A DNA stretch of 64,000 nt. Origin: Caulobacter vibrioides (GTDB lineage: Bacteria; Pseudomonadota; Alphaproteobacteria; Caulobacterales; Caulobacteraceae). The stretch spans positions 1,488,001 to 1,552,000 of the forward strand of contig NZ_CP023315.3 of the NCBI RefSeq assembly GCF_002310375.3, written 5' to 3'. Positions 34,552 through 41,578 of the stretch are shown here, in pieces (position 1 is the first letter of the stretch; every line of letters starts with the position of its first letter). The translations under genes and the position numbers were made by a program. Below the pieces are notes generated by a model. That model was not told the origin of the DNA. It searched no databases and saw only the letters and a program-made list of their open reading frames with translations.

Positions 34552-34985
34552 GCTGGGTTCCAAGCCTTGGCGAAACGCGCGGCCAGGCGCTCAACGGCGT
34601 CCGGGGCCAGTTCGACAGCCGTCCCCAGGGCTGGGGCGGCGGGCCAGCCGGCGTCGGGGAACGCAACGCCTTCGTCCGTCCGCGCGCCGGCGTAGCGCGG
34701 CAGCACGTGGAAGTGGACGTCCTTGTCGACCATCATCAGCATCAGGTAGTTGATCTTCTCGTAGTCGACTTGGCTTTTGAGCAGGCGTTCGATCCCGGCG
34801 ACGGCTACCTGCAGGTCCGCGAACGCGGCCGGACTCACGTCCGAGAACGCCTGGACAGCTTCCTTGCACACCAGAACCAAAGACCCAAACGTCGGCTGCT
34901 TGGGGCGAACCAGGACGAGCCAGTGATCGGTCTCGGCGACCTTCGAGGCGGGGTAGCCGAACGCCAGGGCGGTGGGATTAGTCAT
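34548..34985 (-). CDS. HIT-family hydrolase
   Basis: A 145-residue histidine-triad protein with the active-site stretch DVHFHVLPRY near residue 91-100. The catalytic middle His is present, but the third position of the H-x-H-x-H triad is Leu. HIT enzymes hydrolyse or transfer nucleotide monophosphates from dinucleotides or nucleotide-activated compounds. It is the first gene of the LptF-LptG-ceramide synthase string (GTGA overlap with LptF). A nucleotide-linked intermediate in the lipid pathway is a possible substrate; that is speculation from context. Confidence 0.85.
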   Translation of the reverse strand: MTNPTALAFGYPASKVAETDHWLVLVRPKQPTFGSLVLVCKEAVQAFSDVSPAAFADLQVAVAGIERLLKSQVDYEKINYLMLMMVDKDVHFHVLPRYAGARTDEGVAFPDAGWPAAPALGTAVELAPDAVERLAARFAKAWNPA

Positions 34986-35099
34986 GAGAACGCCGAAACT
35001 TCAGGCCGGTGTCGCCAGCGCGGCACAATAGGGACGGGCGGGGTGACATGGAAGGGCGATCCGATCCGCAGTCGCCGCGCCGTCGCCATCTTGGCCCAT

Positions 35100-36017
35100 T
35101 CAAGCCGTCTCCGCCCGAGTCGCCAGGTCGGCGAGGATGAAGCGGCCCAGCTCGGAGATTTCGGTTCCCGTCTCGGAGAGGCCGCGCGCGACCACACGAA
35201 CGGCATGGCCGCCCTCGGGGCGGGGCTCGATCTCGATCTGATGCCAGCGGGCGGGGGCGTGGCGGCTGGGCTTGGCCGAGGCCGACGGCACCCCCAGCAC
35301 CGGGATGGCCGCGCCGCCAGGACCGCGAACCGAGCCGACCAAGGCCTCGTGCGCGTGACCGTGCAGCACGAGATCGGCTCCGCGCTTGGCCAGCACAGCC
35401 CGCAAAGCCTCCTGATCTTCGAGCCGCTTGCGCTTGGACACTGCGCCGTGGTGCGGCGGGTGGTGCAGCACCACCAAGCGAAACCGCTCGGCATGGGCGG
35501 GATCAGCGAGCGCGGCGTCCAGACGCTGAAGCTGCTCGGTTCCCAAGCGGCCGGTCGCCAGATGCGGGGCCGTGGGAAGCGCTGAGCACAGGTTGAAGAT
35601 CGCCACAGGACCGCGCACCCGCACTTGCGGAAAGCTGGCCTCGCCCGCGTCACCCAGCCAAGGCGACCAGATCGCGAAGCGCTCATGGCCCCCCGGGCCG
35701 GCCAGGGCGTCGTGATTCCCCGGACTGATGGTATGGTCGGCGGCGTCGCCCAGGGCCTCGAGCCAGGCGCGGGCCGCTGTGATTTCTGCAGGGGAGGCGA
35801 AGTTCGTCAGGTCGCCGCTGATGACCACGTGGTCGGGTGCGGCCGCCTTCATGTCGGCGACCAGGGCCGCCAAAACCTCGGGACGATGAATCTTGCGCTT
35901 TTTCCGCCAAGCGATGCGGCTGAGCAGGCGCTTGGTGAACACGTCCGACAGGCCGAACGCCCCGGGCGGCGGGGGCAGATGGGGGTCGGACAGGTGGGCG
36001 ATGCGATAAATGGACAA
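35100..36017 (-). CDS. Calcineurin-like metallophosphoesterase
   Basis: A 305-residue phosphoesterase with the five metal-binding motifs in order: HLSDPHL (D-x-H), VVISGDLTN (G-D), SPGNHDA (G-N-H-D), LVVLHHPPHHG and LHGHAHEA (G-H-x-H). The only start I find is TTG at 36017; no ATG or GTG lies between it and the upstream in-frame stop, and no ribosome-binding site is clear. It is divergent from cpgA across 76 bases. Related enzymes hydrolyse UDP-diacylglucosamine, cyclic nucleotides or phospholipids. Given the neighbours, a phosphorylated ceramide or nucleotide-lipid substrate is worth considering. Confidence 0.87.
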   Translation of the reverse strand: MSIYRIAHLSDPHLPPPPGAFGLSDVFTKRLLSRIAWRKKRKIHRPEVLAALVADMKAAAPDHVVISGDLTNFASPAEITAARAWLEALGDAADHTISPGNHDALAGPGGHERFAIWSPWLGDAGEASFPQVRVRGPVAIFNLCSALPTAPHLATGRLGTEQLQRLDAALADPAHAERFRLVVLHHPPHHGAVSKRKRLEDQEALRAVLAKRGADLVLHGHAHEALVGSVRGPGGAAIPVLGVPSASAKPSRHAPARWHQIEIEPRPEGGHAVRVVARGLSETGTEISELGRFILADLATRAETA

Positions 36018-36093
36018 GAGGCGCCGGCGGTTCTGGTCGAAAAGGACGAAGCTGCTTATCTATCAGCCCGAGATTTAAGGGGTATAGCCGTCT

Positions 36094-37221
36094 TTGACTG
36101 GTGAAGTTCAAAATGGGCCGCGCGCGCTGACCGTGGGCCGCAGCGACGGGCGCATCTGGGGCATGAGCTCCGCCGAGCGCTTGTCTCGCATCTACCGCCG
36201 TCTGGGCCTGATCGAGACCCCCGCCGTGGACCTGTCGCACGCCGTTGTGGCGGTGGACGCCGGTTGGGTGTTCGACGAGTCGTTGATCAAGGCGCTGGCG
36301 GACCGCGAGGGCGCTGTCCTGGTCGATGACGCGGGGCGAGCCGTGGCCGTCCATGCGCCTGCGGACCTGGCCTATGCCGCAACCGAGGCCCTGAACGGCG
36401 GGACCGATCCGTCGGGCCTGGATCCGCGCTTGACGCGACTGACCGCCCTGGAGCTGGGCTCGGCCTACAACAGCGCCCTGCGCAAGCGCGAGCCGCCGGT
36501 GCTGGAGCGTCTGACCCCCGAAACGGTGCGCGCCGTCGAGAAGCGCCTGTTCCAGGGTTCTTACAAGGGCGTCACGGACTTCGTCACCAAGTACGTCTGG
36601 CCGGCCCCGGCGCGGGTCGTGACCCGTTGGTGCGCCTTGGCGAAGATGACGCCGAACCAGGTCACCTTCATCGGCTTTGTGATGGTGCTGGCGGCGACCT
36701 GGCTGTTCTGGCAGGGCCATTTCGGCTGGGGCCTGGTCTGCGCCTGGATCATGACCTTCCTCGACACAGTCGATGGCAAGCTGGCCCGGGTGACCCTGAC
36801 CTCGTCGAAGTGGGGCAATGTCTTCGACCACGGCATCGATCTGGTGCACCCGCCGTTCTGGTGGTGGGCCTGGTTCGTCGGCGTCTATGCGGTCGGCCAA
36901 GAGATCCCGTATGCGGCGCTCAGCCTGGCCATCGTCGTCGGCGGCTATGTCGCCCAGCGGGTGGAGGAGGGGATCTTCCTGGCCCTCTTCAAGCTGGAGA
37001 TGCACGCTTGGCGGCCCTTCGACAGCTTCTTCCGCCTGATCACCGCGCGCCGCAACCCGAACCTGATCCTGCTGACCGCCTGCGCGCTGGTCGGCCGGCC
37101 TGACCTCGGCTTCACCCTCGTGGCGATCTGGACCGCCGTGTGCTTCGTCGTGCACGCCATCCAGATCCTGCAAGGTCTGGTGGCGCCGAAGGGCTCGATC
37201 CAGTCCTGGCTGGCGAAATGA
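36094..37221 (+). CDS. cpgA: CDP-alcohol phosphatidyltransferase, CpgA-like (ceramide phosphoglycerate synthesis)
   Basis: A 375-residue protein whose second half is a CDP-alcohol phosphatidyltransferase. The complete motif D-x2-D-G-x2-A-R-x8-G-x3-D-x3-D is present (DTVDGKLAR ... GNVFDHGID, about residues 226-251), inside a six-helix membrane domain. The first 150 residues form an extra cytoplasmic domain (VGRSDGRIWGMSSAERL, then HAVVAVDAGWVFDESLIKAL) that looks like a decayed nucleotidyltransferase. The start is TTG at 36094, with AAGGGG 11 bases upstream. The stop overlaps cpgB (ATGA). Position matches the first of three Caulobacter genes needed for ceramide phosphoglycerate; the symbol assignment is by order and recall. 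Confidence 0.82.
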   Translation: MTGEVQNGPRALTVGRSDGRIWGMSSAERLSRIYRRLGLIETPAVDLSHAVVAVDAGWVFDESLIKALADREGAVLVDDAGRAVAVHAPADLAYAATEALNGGTDPSGLDPRLTRLTALELGSAYNSALRKREPPVLERLTPETVRAVEKRLFQGSYKGVTDFVTKYVWPAPARVVTRWCALAKMTPNQVTFIGFVMVLAATWLFWQGHFGWGLVCAWIMTFLDTVDGKLARVTLTSSKWGNVFDHGIDLVHPPFWWWAWFVGVYAVGQEIPYAALSLAIVVGGYVAQRVEEGIFLALFKLEMHAWRPFDSFFRLITARRNPNLILLTACALVGRPDLGFTLVAIWTAVCFVVHAIQILQGLVAPKGSIQSWLAK

Positions 37222-38132
37222 CGCGCATCGGGGTCGTCCGTAACCCGCAGAGCCACGGCAATCGCATCCGGCCGCCCGGCCCGGCGCCCGAGGACGTGCG
37301 TCTGGTCGAGCCGATCGGGCGGGAGGCCCTGAAGGCGGCGCTGGACGACTTCGCGCGCACGGGTCTCGACTTGCTGGTGATCGACGGCGGCGACGGCACC
37401 GTACGCGACGTGATCAGCCTTTTGCCTCACACCTTTGGCGAGGCGACGCCGCTGCTGGCCGTCCTGCCGTCGGGCAAGACCAACGTGCTGGCCATCGATC
37501 TTGGCACGGCGGAAGGCTGGCGTCTGGAGGACGCCCTGCGCGCGGCGCGTCGAGAGAACCCGACGATCAAGTCGCGTCCGCCTCTGCGCGTCAGCTGGGC
37601 GGATGACAAGCCCTGCCTGCAGGGCTTCTTCTTTGGCGTCGGCGCGCCGGTGAAGGCCACCAACCTGGCGCAGCGCGTCCACAAGGTCGGCTTCTTCCAC
37701 AACTTTGCGGTCGCCCTGACCATCGGCACGGCGGCGCTGGGCGCGCTGTTTGGCGGTTCGCGGGACGAGTGGCGCGAGGGCGTGCCGGCGCGCCTGGTTC
37801 TGGACGGCGAGGCCCAGGGCGAAGGTCACCGGTTCGCCGTCATCCTCACGGCGCTGAAGCGTCTGCCGTTCGGGCTCAAGCCGTTCGGCGCGCCCCGCGA
37901 GGGGCTGAAGCTTCTCGATGTCGACGCCCCGCCGCGTCGCCTGCACAAGGCTCTGCCCCTGATGCTGAGCGGCAAGACGGTCCCGGCGCTGGAAGGTCTG
38001 GGCTATCGCCGTCGAGACCCCAGCGCGGTCAGCCTTTCGGGCGGCGCGCCCTTCGTGTTGGACGGCGAGGTCTTCGATGGCGGCGACCTGACGATCCACC
38101 TGGGGCCGCCTTTACGGTTTCTGGTCGGATGA
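37218..38132 (+). CDS. cpgB: Ceramide kinase, CpgB-like (diacylglycerol kinase family)
   Basis: A 304-residue lipid kinase of the DAGK catalytic family. IGVVRNPQSHGNR (residues 4-16) is the first nucleotide-binding strand, LLVIDGGDGTVRDV carries the invariant GGDGT, and LPSGKTNVLAIDLG is the second family motif. The Caulobacter homologue next to spt is known as a ceramide kinase producing ceramide-1-phosphate. It is coupled to cpgA and cpgC by ATGA overlaps on both sides. The C-terminal half, with PFVLDGEVFDGG, is the usual beta-sandwich domain. Confidence 0.88.
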   Translation: MTRIGVVRNPQSHGNRIRPPGPAPEDVRLVEPIGREALKAALDDFARTGLDLLVIDGGDGTVRDVISLLPHTFGEATPLLAVLPSGKTNVLAIDLGTAEGWRLEDALRAARRENPTIKSRPPLRVSWADDKPCLQGFFFGVGAPVKATNLAQRVHKVGFFHNFAVALTIGTAALGALFGGSRDEWREGVPARLVLDGEAQGEGHRFAVILTALKRLPFGLKPFGAPREGLKLLDVDAPPRRLHKALPLMLSGKTVPALEGLGYRRRDPSAVSLSGGAPFVLDGEVFDGGDLTIHLGPPLRFLVG

Positions 38133-39010
38133 GCCGCCTGCGCGACCTCGTCGCGGCCGAGCTTTCCCAGACAGCGCCTGAACCGATCACCGCCTTCGCG
38201 GCGCATCTGGCGGCGGCTTTCCCGGGCGCGCGCGCGGTTATGTTCTATGGCTCGATCCTGCGCACTGGCGATCTGTCGGGCGTCCTCGACTACTACGTTC
38301 TCACCGAGCACGTTCCGGCGGGATGGCGAGGCGTGTTCACGCGCCTGCTGTGGCCGGACGTCAGCTATCACGAGTTGGAGCACGGCGGCGCGACGCTGCG
38401 CGCCAAGGTCGCGTCCATGACGCTGGCGCAGTTCCAGCGAGCTACCAGCGGCGCGGGCGTCGACACGACCATCTGGGCGCGCTTTGTCCAGCCCTCCGCG
38501 CTGATCTGGGCCGATGAAGCCGCACGCGAGACCGTGATCGACTCCGTGACAGCGGCTTGTCGAACGGCGGCCGGCTTCGCCCAGGCGATCGGTCCTGCCG
38601 ACGCCGCGCCGCTGGCGCTTTGGACGGCGCTGTTCCAGGAGACCTACAAGGCCGAGCTACGCGTCGAGAAGGCGGGCCGCGAGGTGTCGATCCTCACCTA
38701 CGACCCCGAGCGCTATGAGCGGGTCATGGAGGCCGTTTGGGCCGACGAGGGCCGTGAGCTCTCGCAGGAGGCCAGGACGGCTCTGCTCAAGGCCTGGCGC
38801 GTGCGCCGGGCCCTCGGCAAGCCCCTGAACGTGGCGCGGCTGGTCAAGGCGGCCTTCACCTTTCAGGGCGCGGCGCGTTATGCGGCCTGGAAGATCCAGC
38901 GCCATACAGGCGTGACGGTCGAGGTGACGCCGTGGCGAGAGCGGCATCCGATCCTCGCCGCGCCCGGCGTGCTGCTCAAGGTCTGGAGAGAGCGGCGGCA
39001 AGCCGCGTAG
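38129..39010 (+). CDS. cpgC: Tam41-like nucleotidyltransferase, CpgC-like
   Basis: A 293-residue soluble protein. VMFYGSILRTGDLSGVLDYYV (about 37-57) looks like a nucleotidyltransferase G-S...D-x-D/Y site. ASMTLAQFQRATSGAGVDTT followed by WARFVQPSALIWAD closely resembles the segment of Tam41 phosphatidate cytidylyltransferases that reads 'vSm..l..dl..W..lY.aGRlqKPv.il.dd'. If real, it would form CDP-ceramide (from ceramide-1-phosphate made by CpgB) for CpgA. It follows cpgB with an ATGA overlap and ends at a strong terminator. The Tam41 likeness is my own reading from memory and needs a profile search. Confidence 0.75.
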   Translation: MSRLRDLVAAELSQTAPEPITAFAAHLAAAFPGARAVMFYGSILRTGDLSGVLDYYVLTEHVPAGWRGVFTRLLWPDVSYHELEHGGATLRAKVASMTLAQFQRATSGAGVDTTIWARFVQPSALIWADEAARETVIDSVTAACRTAAGFAQAIGPADAAPLALWTALFQETYKAELRVEKAGREVSILTYDPERYERVMEAVWADEGRELSQEARTALLKAWRVRRALGKPLNVARLVKAAFTFQGAARYAAWKIQRHTGVTVEVTPWRERHPILAAPGVLLKVWRERRQAA

Positions 39011-39026
39011 GCTGACGACAATAAAA

Positions 39027-39054
39027 AACGCCCGGGTCGCAGGACCCGGGCGTT
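39027..39054. terminator. Bidirectional terminator between cpgC and spt
   Basis: AACGCCCGGGTC (39027-39038) and GACCCGGGCGTT (39043-39054) form a perfect 12-base stem with a GCAG loop. It is flanked by A-rich DNA on the left and CTTGTTT on the right, so it can terminate transcription in both directions. It separates the converging cpgABC and spt units. Confidence 0.88.
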
Positions 39055-39078
39055 CTTGTTTCAGCGATGCGACCGGTC

Positions 39079-40293
39079 TCAGGCGCGAGCGCGCTTGAGC
39101 GGTTCGATCACGCCCAGGGCCGCGCCGATTTCGCCGTAGGTCTTGAGCACGGCGTCGATCTGCTCGTCGGTGTGGGCGGCGCTGACGCTGGCGCGCAGCA
39201 GCGGACGGCTGTCCGGCGTGGCGGGCGGCAGGGCCAGGTTCAGATAGACGCCGGCCTGCAGCAGGCCGTTCCACATGGCGATGGCGCGTTCCTGGTCGGG
39301 CATGGTCGCCGCCACGATCGGGCTGGCGCTGGGACCGGTGAGGAAGCCCATGGCGGTCAGGCCGTCATAGAGGCGCTTGGCGTTGCGGTTCAGGCGGTCG
39401 CGCAGCTCGGGCTGTTCGACCATGCGGCGCAGGGCTGTCACGGTCGAGGCGGCCACGGCCGGCGGCAGCGAGGCGGTGAACATGTACGGACGGCAGACGA
39501 CGCGCATGACGTCGAAGTCGTCGTGGTCGGAGACGCAGAAACCGCCGATGGCGCCCAGGCTCTTGGAGAAGGTGCCGACGATGAAGTCGACGTCCTCTTC
39601 GACGCCCGCGGCTTCGGCCAGGCCACGGCCGGTCGCGCCCAGCACGCCCATCGAGTGCGCTTCGTCGACGAGCAGATAGCCGCCCATCTCGCGCTTCACG
39701 GCGGCGATTTCCTTCAGCGGCGCGACATCGCCGATCATCGAATAGATGCCTTCGACGACGATCAGGCGCTCGCCCGGCGCATCGCCCAGGCGACGCAGGC
39801 GCTTGGCCAGGTCTTCAGGATCGTTGTGACGGAAGCGGATGACCTCGGCGTGACCCAGACGCGAGCCGTCATAGATCGAGGCGTGGCTGTCGGCGTCGAG
39901 GATCAGATGGTCGCCGCGGCCGACCAGGGTCGACAGAACGCCGAGATTAGCCTGGTAGCCGGTCGTGAAGACCATGGCGTGCTTGCGGCCATAGAACTTG
40001 GCCAACTCCTGCTCGAGTTCGACGTGCGACTCGAAGCTGCCGTTGGCGATGCGGGAACCGGTCGTGCCGGTGCCGCGTTCCTGTACGGCCTTGACCGAGG
40101 CGGCGATCGCCTGCTCGTCAAAGGTCAGGCCCAGATAGTTGTTCGTGCCCAGCAGAATGGTGGGACGGCCATCGACCACGCCTTCAGTCGGCGAGTGGAC
40201 GGCGTCAAAGCGCACCTTGAAGGGGTTCGCACCTACATCCTGGATGGCCTTGTACGCGTCGCGATAGGCCAGGTGCTTATCAAATAGCCCCAT
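39079..40293 (-). CDS. spt: Serine palmitoyltransferase
   Basis: A 404-residue PLP-dependent alpha-oxoamine synthase that condenses L-serine with an acyl thioester to 3-ketosphinganine, the committed step of ceramide synthesis. The Schiff-base Lys is Lys244 in VGTFSKSLGAIGG. LLVDEAHSMGVLG gives the Asp and His that contact the cofactor, and GTTGSRIANGSFESHVELE is typical of the family. Serine palmitoyltransferase, KBL and BioF are related; the adjoining acyl carrier protein, ceramide reductase and acyl ligase settle the assignment. It begins 3 bases after the acp stop and ends at a strong bidirectional terminator. Confidence 0.93.
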   Translation of the reverse strand: MGLFDKHLAYRDAYKAIQDVGANPFKVRFDAVHSPTEGVVDGRPTILLGTNNYLGLTFDEQAIAASVKAVQERGTGTTGSRIANGSFESHVELEQELAKFYGRKHAMVFTTGYQANLGVLSTLVGRGDHLILDADSHASIYDGSRLGHAEVIRFRHNDPEDLAKRLRRLGDAPGERLIVVEGIYSMIGDVAPLKEIAAVKREMGGYLLVDEAHSMGVLGATGRGLAEAAGVEEDVDFIVGTFSKSLGAIGGFCVSDHDDFDVMRVVCRPYMFTASLPPAVAASTVTALRRMVEQPELRDRLNRNAKRLYDGLTAMGFLTGPSASPIVAATMPDQERAIAMWNGLLQAGVYLNLALPPATPDSRPLLRASVSAAHTDEQIDAVLKTYGEIGAALGVIEPLKRARA

Positions 40294-40296
40294 TAG

Positions 40297-40548
40297 TTAA
40301 GCCCTAGTCCGGAGATCGTTGATCAGTTTGGAAAGGTCGCCAGCGGTCTCGACGGACGCCAGGCGATCGAGCGGAATGGAGATGTCGAAGGTGTCTTCGA
40401 GCTCCATGATGATGTTCATGAGGGCCAAGGAATCGACGGCGAGGTCACGGCCAATATGCGACTCCGCACGAACCTCGACAGCCCGCCCCAGAACCTTGGT
40501 CGCCGCTACCCCGATCTCGCGCAGGCTGAGATCCGTCACCGTTTCCAT
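40297..40548 (-). CDS. Acyl carrier protein for sphingolipid synthesis
   Basis: An 83-residue acyl carrier protein. The 4'-phosphopantetheine attachment site is Ser40 in DLAVDSLALMNII, followed by the acidic helix IIMELEDTFDISI. The start is the ATG at 40548, preceded by GGAGG at a 10-base spacing; the TTG three codons earlier is too close to that site. It lies between cerR and spt and is separate from the fatty-acid synthase carrier. It should deliver the acyl chain, loaded by the neighbouring acyl-AMP ligase, to serine palmitoyltransferase. Confidence 0.92.
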   Translation of the reverse strand: METVTDLSLREIGVAATKVLGRAVEVRAESHIGRDLAVDSLALMNIIMELEDTFDISIPLDRLASVETAGDLSKLINDLRTRA

Positions 40549-40624
40549 TCTAATCAAACCTCCGGGAGCCCCACCCGTGTCACTACTGTAACGGCGAGTC
40601 TGTCAGATTTCCGCCATATTTGAA

Positions 40625-41578
40625 CTAGGCGACGATATTTTTGGGTAGCCACCCCGCCGCTCGGTACCAGTCGACGGTGTGAGTGAACCCGTCGATGAGG
40701 CCGAACTTGCTGGGTACTCCCTCCGCCATCGGAGCGCTAGATGGGGTCCAATCGGCGTGAAGCAACTCCTTAGCCTTGCCCAAACCGAAGACCGAAGGGG
40801 TGTTTGTCAGAGAAGACCAAGCATCCACAAGGGCTCCGGCGGTCAAAATGCCTGGGTCGGGAAGCCTTATCAGACGGGGTTTCGCGCCCATGACGTGCGC
40901 TGCGCCGCGCATGATTTCCGTCCAGGTGTATCCGTCGCGCCGCACATCGGAGAGCTCAACGAGACCCAAAACGGGTGTCCGGCAGAACGCAACGAGCTTC
41001 GCCGCCGCGTCCTCGACATGGATCATGGCGACGCGTGAGGCCTGCGACAGCACCGGCAAGACCGGGCTGCGAGCGGCCAGCTGGAACAGCCCGAGCGTCT
41101 CGGTGTCCCCCGGACCATAGATCGCCGGCGGGCGAACGATGAGGGCGCTGGGATCGGCGGCGCGCACCGCGTCCTCGCCCGCCCGCTTGCTGGCGGCGTA
41201 GTTCGAGAGGGACGGCTCGCGGGCCGCGAGGCTGGAAACCAGGATGAACCGGGCTCCGGCGGCCCTGGCCGCTTCGGCCGCGGCGCGGGCGCCGTCTTGG
41301 TTCACCCGATTGAAGCCCTCCAGGGTCGTCGCCTTGATCAGGCCGGCGACGTGGATGAAGACTTCTGCGCCCGTCGACAGCCGCTCCAGCGCGCCGGGTG
41401 TTCCAAGGTCGCCGGTGACGACCTCGACTTCGATGTCGCGCCAGAAGGCGTGGACGGGGTCGCGGCGCACCAGGACGCGAGGCCGCCAGCCGTCCTGGGC
41501 CAGCGCGCGCACCAGGTGACGGCCCAGAAAGCCGGTCGCGCCCGTGACGGCGACGACGCCGCGCGCGTCAGTCGCCAT
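40625..41578 (-). CDS. cerR: Ceramide reductase / 3-ketosphinganine-type reductase (NAD-dependent epimerase family)
   Basis: A 317-residue extended short-chain dehydrogenase. VTGATGFLGRHLVRAL (residues 10-25) binds the dinucleotide, and the catalytic Ser and Tyr-x3-Lys appear in ILVSSLAAREPSLSNYAASKRAGE. In Caulobacter the gene at this position is a ceramide reductase that reduces the 3-keto group, apparently after N-acylation, which reverses the eukaryotic order. It overlaps the ligase stop by 11 bases and precedes acp by 76 bases. Confidence 0.88.
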   Translation of the reverse strand: MATDARGVVAVTGATGFLGRHLVRALAQDGWRPRVLVRRDPVHAFWRDIEVEVVTGDLGTPGALERLSTGAEVFIHVAGLIKATTLEGFNRVNQDGARAAAEAARAAGARFILVSSLAAREPSLSNYAASKRAGEDAVRAADPSALIVRPPAIYGPGDTETLGLFQLAARSPVLPVLSQASRVAMIHVEDAAAKLVAFCRTPVLGLVELSDVRRDGYTWTEIMRGAAHVMGAKPRLIRLPDPGILTAGALVDAWSSLTNTPSVFGLGKAKELLHADWTPSSAPMAEGVPSKFGLIDGFTHTVDWYRAAGWLPKNIVA

